The notes below the pieces were generated by a model. It was not told where the DNA came from, did not search any database, and saw only the letters and a list, made by a program, of their open reading frames with translations. Source: Cylindrotheca closterium (lineage: Eukaryota; Bacillariophyta; Bacillariophyceae; Bacillariales; Bacillariaceae). From it: 64,000 bases of DNA. Both the position numbers and the translations under genes were made by a program. Positions within the stretch are counted from its first letter, which is position 1. Every line of letters begins with the position of its first letter. Below are positions 1 to 8,300 of the stretch, piece after piece. The DNA lies in assembly GCA_933822405.4 (NCBI GenBank), contig CAKOGP040002247.1, positions 110,767 through 174,766 of the forward strand, in the 5' to 3' direction.

Positions 1-1
1 T

Positions 2-622
2 GGGAAAAACAACGAAGCTATTGCTTTCCTGAGAAACCAAGAATTCTCGCAGGCCATCGAGGCCTTGTCAGCAGCGCTAAAGTGCCTCCGATCACTCCAG
101 TGTGTAGCACCACACAGTATGGATTGTTGTGATGAGCGGTATGCTCATTGTTCTGACTATTTGGATCAATGCATGCTTCTCTCGAAGGTTGATGAGTCTA
201 ACACTGAGGCAAACAATGAGGAATTCATCTACAGGCACGGTATTATGCTCCACAGTGAGGTCGCCGATGCTGATATTATCACAACCATTCTTCTCTTCAA
301 TACCGCGATTGCTTACCATATGCTTGCAATCGAACAGCGGCGACATCAAGTCCTGCAGAAAGCAAGACGATTGTACGAGCTGGCTTACAACGCATGTGGT
401 GATTTGGATGATAACATTTTGTTTCAGTTTGTTGTGATCAACAACATTTTCATCATCGATCGAAAGCTGGGAAACAAGAAGGCGATGCCAAATGACTGCT
501 TGGCACACTTGCTCTCATTGTTCATGATTTTGGTGGATCAAGGGCATGAGGTGCATTTGCGCCATGTACAAGGCTTCCTGGTGAATCTTCCATCCACTGC
601 TGACGCCGCAGTTGCAGCATAG
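2..622 (+). CDS. TPR-like family protein, copy 1 (5' end outside window)
   Basis: The frame is open from base 2 to the TAG at 620-622. Against the copy at 12792-13424, about five N-terminal residues lie left of the window. Seen: an N-terminal helix (AIAFLRNQEFSQAIEALSAA), a conserved DQCMLLSK block, then ILLFNTAIAYHMLA, LQKARRLYELAY and a VHLRHVQGFLVNLP tail. The spacing of Ala, Leu and Tyr in paired helices resembles tetratricopeptide repeats. I infer a soluble helical scaffold protein; substrate and partners are unknown. It has no signal peptide or membrane segment. Two further intact-looking copies and several broken ones lie in the next 14 kb, so this is an expanding family. I recognise the type from diatoms but know no assigned function. 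Confidence 0.75.
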   Translation, partial: GKNNEAIAFLRNQEFSQAIEALSAALKCLRSLQCVAPHSMDCCDERYAHCSDYLDQCMLLSKVDESNTEANNEEFIYRHGIMLHSEVADADIITTILLFNTAIAYHMLAIEQRRHQVLQKARRLYELAYNACGDLDDNILFQFVVINNIFIIDRKLGNKKAMPNDCLAHLLSLFMILVDQGHEVHLRHVQGFLVNLPSTADAAVAA

Positions 623-1421
623 ACCACCACCAACAATTTTGGCACACCTTCACTTGGAGTGCATAGGGCGGAAATTTTGAAATATTCATATACTAGAAAC
701 ATTAATCATGGTTGACTGTAGTTTTCTTCGGAAGTTTTCCTTCTTGTTGTAGCCAATATATTGATGGTGAGCGGGACCGAAGTCGCCGTAATCGCTGTCC
801 CCAAGGGCCACCTCAACTAGTGTTGTGACCGAATCGGGATGCTCATTGAAGCCAAACAACTGGAAAGGTCGACACCTGGCATCTTCCCCCTGTGGCAACA
901 CCTTCTGGTGCGCTTCATAAATGTTGTCAAGTCTGGGATGCTCTTAGAAAGGACAAACTAGATATCAAGCATGCTCAATGTGACTATGTGCTCCCGAATT
1001 TTCTTCGAAATTCGTTATCCCGTGAAAAATCTAGTACCTCCTCCATTTTCAGAGCCGATTGTGTTTCAAAATGTTCAATGTGACCGCATGATAAAATGAC
1101 CTTCGTCAGTGTATAAGTTGGAGCACCAACGAACGATATCAGGTCATGTTTGCAAACTCGACGTTAAGCATCCGAGATTGCGAGTTAAGACCGAAAGGGC
1201 TCAAAAGTCAAAGGGCTCAAATTTTGGAAATGACTGGTTCAAAGGAATCCCGGAACGCTTCATATGGTAAATGGAGGTAAAAGACCTGTGAGACTAAACG
1301 GTTTCGTCATGGATACAGCTGATTGCAACACGCCCGTTCCAGATCCTTCTTTTTCCTTTTTGATCAGGACTACTCTTCGTTTTGTCTCTTCCCACAAATT
1401 CTTTTGGAACAGAAGATTATC
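623..1421. other. Intergenic, with possible gene remnants and a short dispersed repeat
   Basis: No convincing complete gene. A 71-codon reverse frame (686-901) has protein-like composition (FGFNEHPDSV, GDSDYGDFGP) but no homologue I recognise, so it may be a remnant. Bases about 1130-1183 resemble about 2654-2703; both contain a GACGTTAAGCATC core. This looks like part of the local duplication pattern. The promoter of the next gene should lie in the last few hundred bases. Confidence 0.4.
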
Positions 1422-2072
1422 ATGACTTTCGATTTTCTCATCGAGCAAAACAACAGAACCCTCGCTTTCCTGAAAGCTCAAGATTTCATCGGTGCTATCG
1501 ATTCATCATCACTTGCACTGAAATATCACAAGGCTAGACAGGCTGCTTTGCATGATCAAAGTCCACTCCACCACAGCTGCAGTGGAAGCGACTGCTTGGA
1601 CCAGTGCATGTTTCTTTCCAAGATCAATGGAAGTGCGCCACATAGCGACCACGCTGATCACATACCTTTCGTCTACGACCGCGGCATTGTCGTTCCTCGA
1701 TCGATGCATGACCCATCAGTAGTCACCTCAATACTCATCTTCAACACGGCTCTAGCACACCACCTTGCAGCCGAAGCTGCCTATGGCACGACCTCGCCCG
1801 AACTATGGCACAAAGCACGAAGGTTTTATGAGTTGGCATACCAATCACATGATATGGACTACAACGTACTGTTTCAGATCGTCTTGATCAACAACCTTGC
1901 CATGATTGAGCAAAAGATGGGAAACATGTCGAAATCAATTTCGTGCTTGGAGTATTTGACGGCTGTATTGATGATTCTTGTTGATCGCGGATGCAGTTTG
2001 CACCTTCATCATGCACAAGGCTGCCTTGCGAACATCCCATCACTGGCTTCGAAAACTGCATCAGCGGCCTAA
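1422..2072 (+). CDS. TPR-like family protein, copy 2
   Basis: 216 codons ending TAA. The ATG at 1422 gives an N-terminus (MTFDFLIEQNNRTLAFLKAQ) that aligns with copy 3; the same frame is open upstream to 1323 without such similarity, so I start at 1422. Family blocks in order: AFLKAQDFIGAIDSSSLAL, DQCMFLSKING, TSILIFNTALAHHLAAEA, KARRFYELAYQSHDMDYNVLFQ, LINNLAMIEQKMGN, and a HLHHAQGCLANIP tail. The paired-helix pattern suggests TPR-like folding. It is clearly more divergent than copies 1 and 3 are from each other. Its 3' half is the source type of the degenerate pseudogenes at 3032-3290 and 13536-13825. Function unknown. Confidence 0.8.
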   Translation: MTFDFLIEQNNRTLAFLKAQDFIGAIDSSSLALKYHKARQAALHDQSPLHHSCSGSDCLDQCMFLSKINGSAPHSDHADHIPFVYDRGIVVPRSMHDPSVVTSILIFNTALAHHLAAEAAYGTTSPELWHKARRFYELAYQSHDMDYNVLFQIVLINNLAMIEQKMGNMSKSISCLEYLTAVLMILVDRGCSLHLHHAQGCLANIPSLASKTASAA

Positions 2073-2707
2073 CGATGATTCAAGGACTTCCAAATTTTAC
2101 GCTAGACAGTAATAGATTTATTTACATCTACCTACATGATATTTTCAAAAAATCTAGGCACCACTGCTTATTTTGAATGCGGGAGAGATCAGGATAGAAA
2201 TATATCTTAGGAATGAGGTTTGAGGGAGGAAGTGTGAGCGGCAGCAATTGACACAGTTAGTGCGGGGGAAGCCCAATGATTGCCCAGTGTTCAGCTCCTT
2301 GTTTGGCAATAAGTGAGGTCCCCATTTTTTGGAAGATTTGATGATTCATCGGGCATTATTGATTGATCAGATCCAATCATCGGCAATGATTTCGTCGAAT
2401 GACCAGGCTGCTGGCCACATGCGATTTCAGCGTGACGATACCGCGGTACGGCACTCGGTGCCGTATTTTAATCCGTGGCCAAAAAAGGCAACTCCATCCC
2501 CTGTTTACTGGTACTACTACGGTACCATTTGTGCTCCGGTGGTGTTTATACGGTAGCAGAATGTGAGCAGAATCAATTGAAGAAAATCGACAATTCACAC
2601 GTCAATAACGATGATGGTTCGTTGGTGTATCGACTGCCTAGAGAAAACGCTAAGGAACGATATTTGGGCGTTTACAAACTGGACGTTAAGCATCGGAGAT
2701 GCAGTCT
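2073..2707. other. Intergenic, no gene supported
   Basis: Only short unsupported frames. It holds the second copy of the GACGTTAAGCATC-containing repeat (about 2654-2703) immediately before the inverted-repeat arm begins. That position suggests the duplication breakpoint lies near 2700. Confidence 0.4.
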
Positions 2708-3290
2708 CAGCAGGCGAAGAGAATGAATCAGCTGTCGGACTTGGCTACGATGTGCCCGCTGGTCGCACTCATCAAACTGTCAATCTTGTTTGTTTCCAAG
2801 CACTCCAAATGCGGTAGAGTCAAGAACATGCCTTGCATATAGATTGGTGCAAACAAGAAGTGGATACAGATTTGGGAGAATGCTCGATTCCTTATCTTGG
2901 ACCGCATTGTTCCCACTATAGCTACTATAATCTCCTTCGCATTTGAAATCAGTGATTGCTATTTTCATCTGTGCCATTTTCGGTTGTTACTATCCTTACT
3001 GTTGGCTTTAGTCCTCAAGGTGAGCCATCGATCAAGCCGCTGATGCATCAGTTTTCGCTGTCGACGGGGTGTTCACAAAAGATGCCAAAGGTGCAAATTG
3101 CATCCGGGGCCCACAATAATTTTCATCATTGGAATCAAGGACTCCAAACACTTAAGTTGGTGTCGAAATCTTTGTCATCATCTTATCCATCATGGCAAGG
3201 TTATTGATCAAGACGGAACTGGAATAGTACGTTGTTTTCCATATCAGGTATGCCAACTCATACAACCGTTGCTGACATGTGGTACGGTAT
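2708..3290. repeat. Inverted-repeat left arm, outer part
   Basis: This stretch is the near-exact reverse complement of about 13566-14150. For example, 2719-2750 pairs with 14108-14139, and 3032-3290 with the stretch ending at 13825. Differences are scattered single bases. The rest of the arm lies beyond the Copia insertion at 10880-11466. Total arm length is about 1.17 kb and the arms are separated by about 1.5 kb once the Copia element is discounted. Confidence 0.85.
3032..3290 (-). pseudogene. TPR-like pseudogene (copy-2 type), interrupted by the Copia element
   Basis: Read on the reverse strand, this matches the 3' half of copy 2. Recognisable parts are its stop region (GATGCATCAGCGGC), the GGATGCAATTTGCACCTT block and the CTTGATCAATAACCTTGCCATGAT block. 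The reading frame is lost by indels. Its 5' remainder lies at about 10875-10906, on the far side of the retrotransposon, so Copia inserted into an already broken gene. The undisrupted version is at 13536-13825. Confidence 0.75.
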
Positions 3291-3613
3291 TGTTAGGGTG
3301 GAATTCTGCTGATATATTCCTCCCGTTTTGGCTTCCTCATAGGACGTTGATCTTCGCTTGAGATTCCGTGTTCCATTCGGGCACGCGCACTTCAACATAC
3401 ATATTGTCCAATCTCACGTCACCACGTCAGTGTCACGTGAGACGGACCTACTGTCTGAATTCTCTCTCTTTGAGTGAATTCCATCTCTCACTCTTTTGTG
3501 GAGATCGTAAAATCACATCACATCATTAAAAGGATAGAATCTCTGTTTTATCTTACTGTCTGGCTATATCGGTCTCGGATCTATAGCATCGTTAACAGTA
3601 TTCTACCTTGTCA
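3291..3613 (+). repeat. 5' LTR of the Copia element
   Basis: Begins TGTTAGGG and ends TTGTCA, so it keeps the TG...CA ends. It matches 10552-10874 throughout. A dense patch at 3416-3439 has two ACGTCA motifs (3416-3421, 3424-3429) and a palindromic CACGTG (3434-3439). These resemble bZIP/CRE and E/G-box sites and could be enhancer elements. No clear TATA box can be assigned. Confidence 0.95.
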
Positions 3614-3629
3614 GGTTATGAGCCCAAGC
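3614..3629 (+). promoter_or_regulatory. Primer binding site, half-tRNA type (Met)
   Basis: GGTTATGAGCCCAAGC directly follows the 5' LTR. Its complement reads like the anticodon stem-loop of a methionine tRNA (CUCAUAA around a CAU anticodon), not a tRNA 3' CCA end. Drosophila copia and yeast Ty5 are known to use an internal half of initiator Met-tRNA this way. The match to the host tRNA is inferred. Confidence 0.7.
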
Positions 3630-3762
3630 TTTTACGCTTCTTACTGTGATTGTCAACAAGGAAATTGAAAGTTTGTTTCAATATCGTCCACAAATAAGTC
3701 AAAAACGCTTTTACTAATTTGAAGGTCTATCGACACCTATCAGTGATTCAGTGATCAGCAGC

Positions 3763-5337
3763 ATGAATCCTAGTGATATGGTAACAGAAGACGGTCGGGG
3801 AAGTCCAGTTCCAAGGAATGTTCAGTTCAACATACCTCCGAATACTCCTGCAGCGAGTGTTTCTCAGAAATCGCAACAGAGCGGAACTCCTCCACCACCA
3901 CCGAAGGACCAAAGCTTCAGATCAATCTAATCAAGTCAACTGTGATCTGTCCAAAGGAGGAACGAGAACTGTTGAGAACAGCAAATCCGAAAGCGTATCA
4001 TCAGTTGGAAAAAGACGCTAGCGGAACATCAGCCGATAGTCGCAACCAGCAAATCGAGGACATACCTTATGCCAAGACAGCAAGTGAAGTCCACGATGTA
4101 ATAAAAGTTGAGAACCACATCACGGAGCATCTCACGAAGTTTGGGATCGATTGGTTCTTTGTCAACACAGTATTTCCCATCAAGAACAGGAACGGGGAAT
4201 TTGAACAAAGCAAGCTTGAGAATCGAGCGGCAAATCTTTTGTCAGGTTATGCAACTCTTACCTTGGAAGAAGTCTTCGACTCAGTCGTATACCTCTATGG
4301 ATACGGTTATGACGAAAGTCAGGGTGAGAATTCTTGGATGCCAACAGATCTTCAATGGTCTGGAACATATCTCAAGAATCAATGCACGAGCGATATGATC
4401 GATCGTATCGAGGAAGACTTGAAGAGCGCAGGGATCTCGAAAGACTTCTGGGGGTGGGGTCCACTCATCTACAAAGTTCTTATGGATCGTATCTCTGCTA
4501 GCAGCTATCACGCACTCAAGGCACTTCGGGACTCTCTCGAAGAAGGTGATGGCATCAATTTGTACTCCAAGGTATATGATGGCAATATCCGCAAGTTCTG
4601 CACGGAAATTGAGTCTACCATCCTTATGTTGCGAAAGAATGAGAAGCACAATCTTAATCCAAGCCCGCAAGTTCTATGACAGGCTCAATCTTTTAAATCA
4701 ATGGGAGACGGAGGGAACACAAGCGGCTGCCTTCACCGCCGACATCAGTCCACCCAAAGGGAAATCAGGATCCAAGTGCTTCGGGTGTGGACGCGATAGC
4801 TGTCGCCAGAGCAATGCCACTTGTCCTCGTCACAATCTGGAAGCAAATCCCGAAGGGAAGAAGGCCAAAGCTGCTTTCGATGCAGCCAAGGCAGCGAAGA
4901 AAGCCTCGAAGGAATCTGGGAAGAAGGGCGATCAAGTTTCCAAGGGCTCAGAGAAGGGAGACAAGACCAACAAGACCGGAAAGAGCAAATGGCCTCCAGC
5001 TCCAAAGGGAGATGATCCCAAGGAACAAGAAATCAATGGAACCTTGCATTTCTATCACTTCAAAGACAAAAAGTGGTACAAGTGCAGAAAGCAGAAAACA
5101 ACTGGAGAAGACGAACCGTCGCCAAATACCGGCCCCAGTGCGCACCTCGCGCAATCAAACGGTGTTTGGAACGGGAACGGTCTATTCGCGGGAATGAGTG
5201 GATATTTCTCTGAAGAGTTCTCCAAGGTCAAGGTCGGAGATGCTACCAACGAAGAAGTCATGTTGCAAGAGCGTCTACTCAAGAATGCCGTTGACAGGGC
5301 AATCCGTAACTTTAACAAGAACCTGGGCCAAGAGTGA
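3763..5337 (+). pseudogene. gag: Copia Gag region with two apparent frameshifts
   Basis: The ATG at 3763 opens a frame (MNPSDMVTEDGRG...) that stops at 3928-3930. Gag-like coding continues in another frame (about 3909-4660; PKLQINLIKS, RTANPKAYHQLEK) and returns to the first frame from about 4664 (ARKFYDRLNLLNQWETEG) to the TGA at 5335-5337. The breaks are near 3897-3911, after a run of Pro codons, and near 4661-4666. The last section has a Cys-rich zinc-knuckle-like motif (CFGCGRDSCRQSNATCPRH), then a Lys-rich stretch. Gag would form the capsid-like particle and bind RNA. The breaks could be real lesions or indel errors in the assembly; a programmed double shift is unlikely. Confidence 0.75.
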
Positions 5338-8300
5338 CGGTCCTGGTGGCGTGAGGAAGACGTGATCAAACGATATTTTTGGTCCCTCATGCCACCCTTT
5401 GCAATGCTCGGAGTTGTGTTACTCTTTTGTACTATGTTTAACGAGCTACTATCAGTTGGATACAAGACAGCGATGTCTGGCTTGTGTCATCTGCACTACG
5501 TCCCTGAGAGTCAAGGCCTGACTCTCGATATTTGGTCCGCCTACAAGTCTGTCGCGGAGACGACTTTGTGTGAGTGGGCATGCATACTGCAGCTTGGCCT
5601 TTATGCTGCAGTGATCTGGTACCTGTACTCAAGTCTGAAGTATCGGAACGATTCTGTTCTGTTCCGAGGCCTCGACGATGAATACATCCAACCTGATCAA
5701 CATTTGAAACGGAAATGTCAGTCATGGAAACAGTCTATACCCAGATGGGGTTTGCGCCCCTCTGGAGTACTTTATGCCCTCGTGGCACCACCGTCCATGC
5801 CCAGAGTAGGGTGTCGCCCATCTGGAGTACTTTTTGCCCATGGAGAGGCATATGTCAATGTACATCAACCAAGAAGAATGTATGTGGAGTTGCCATCAGT
5901 TGAAAAGCCGCGTAGGAAGATCACTGTGGAACTGCCGTCAGCGTACCCGTGGTGGTGCGGCATTCGTCGATATCGTTACCCGCGTCAGTACCATCTGAGA
6001 CTTCGTATCGCGCGCGTCAAAGGAGATCCTAGGAAAATACTCCGGCGACAACGGAAGGAAGGGGTTCGAGAGCAGAAGCAGGAAAGGAAGCGCCAAGAGA
6101 GGCGCCGCAAGGAAGATTATGAGAGCCGACGTCCTGAACGGCGCCGAAAGGGTGCTGCACAGGGTCGAAAGAAAACAAGGTTTCGTTTACTGAAGAAGTT
6201 AGTTCGCGCCAAGAGCCCTAAGGAGCAAGATGTTCTCCAGAGGGAGCTGAAGAGTCTCAAGGAAGAGGATTTCTGGGGAGATTACGACGTCAAGCAACCT
6301 AGTCACTGGGAAAGTCCAAGCGATGAGGAGTTGTTAGAAGACTACGAGCGGACCAAGAACCGATATTTGCACCACTCTTACCTCCAGTACGAATCGCAGT
6401 ATGGGGTTGTTCTCGACGAGCTTCTTGCGGATTTTCGTCCTAATACCAAGCATCACGCAATGAAGGATGTCCTCAGTTCGACATTCCTTCAACCCGTTTC
6501 ATCCCTGCCAAGAGTCACTCAAGCACTTATTGCAGCAGACGACCTCGTGTCCGATGTGTCCTGTGCTGATCGACTTCGCAGCGTCTACATCAATGTTGAT
6601 TCCAAGGGCGAACTACCAATCGTCATCGATACCGGAGCATCTTTCTCTCTGACTCCGAATCTAGAAGATTTTGTCACCAAGCCGATTGCTTGTGGGACAA
6701 AAAGTCTGAATGGTTTGTCCTCCATAACTCCTGTGCTGGGTATTGGAGAGGTGGAATGGAAGATCAGAGATATGCATGGGACCATCAAGTCGATTCGCGT
6801 CAGTGCTTACTACGTTCCAGACACCAACATCAGATTGCTCTCGCCGCAGTCCTACTTTCAAGAGCACGGCAAGGGTGAGGTCTGTTTCGATAGTTTTCAA
6901 GTCAAGATGACGTTGCCTGATGGCGACACCCTGTTCTTTCCGTACCAAGCGGGCAACAACCTGCCCATGATGCTTACGGCGAATCGTCTTGTAGACGAGG
7001 CTGCACATATTATCACCGACGAAGAAGAAGAATTTTTGCCGGAAGACATGAGCGTTTTTCTGAACGTTGCTCATGAAAACAATGCGAATCTTACCAAGGC
7101 TGAGAAGAAGTTGCTTCTCTGGCATGCGAAGACAGGTCACGCGAATATGAACTGGCTTCTGAAACTCTGCAAGTGGACCAAGACGGAGGGACATCCAGTG
7201 ATGGGACCTTTACCTGCCAAGAAAGACGAGTTCAAGTCTTGCAAAAGTCCCAAGTGTGCTGTCTGTCAACTTGCGAAACAGCGTCGCCGCAGTCCACGAT
7301 CCGATGCTGCTCAACAACAACCTGGCTCGAAGACGGGCAAACAACGAAAAGAAAAGGAAATGATGGTCGATAACCTCAAGCCAGGCGACAAGGTCTCGAT
7401 TGACCAATATCTCTCGGCTGTCCCTGGTCGACTTGCGCATACTTTTGGCGAGGAGAAGACTTCCAAGCAATATGTTGGCGGGACCCTGTTCGTGGACCAT
7501 GCCACCGGTTTCGTCCACGCGAAACACCAGACTTCGACTGGCACGAGAGAGACAGTCAAGAGCAAACATTCGTTTGAGAGTGAAGTTGGTGAATACGGAC
7601 ACAAGGTCAAGTCTTACCGTGCTGACAACCACCCTTTCAGCTCGAAAGGATTCTTGGATGATATCGAGTCGCACAAGCAGACTATTGATTACTCTGCAGT
7701 CGGAGCTAAACATCAGAATGGAGTTGCCGAAAGAGCAATCCAAACTATCACCACCTGGGCTCGTGCCATGCTTCTTCATCAAATGTTGCATTGGCCAGAC
7801 GAAGCCGATCACAAGTTGTGGCCTTTTGCTATGGATCATGCAGTCTATTTGTGGAACCATCTACCACGCGAAGATACCAAGCAAGCGCCAATCGAGCTCA
7901 TGGGAGGGGCTAAGATCGACCATCACCAATGGTTCAAACGTCTCCATGTCTGGGGATCACCGGTGTATGTGTTGGATCCGAGATTGCAGGACGGGAAGAA
8001 GATTCCAAAATGGGATGTTCGGGCGCGGCGTGGCATGTATGTCGGCGTTTCCCCAACTCATTCTTCACTTGTGAGCCGTGTCTTGAATCTCCAGACAGGC
8101 TATGTCAGTCCGCAGTATCATGTTGTGATTGATGACCTTTTCACGACAGTTCCAAATGCCGATCAAGGAGGTCTGTTTGATGTTGCCGAGTTTGATGCAA
8201 CGACTTGGCAGAGTCTCGTGGAAACTGGTTACGAAAAGCATTTGGACGAGGAGGGATTGGCGAGTGGAAGTCGCCATGATCGCAGAAAACGTCCTACTTT

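Noticed and set aside
7210..7860. 216-codon reverse frame and similar reverse frames inside Pol
   Set aside because: Antisense to integrase, which has clear catalytic residues on the forward strand.
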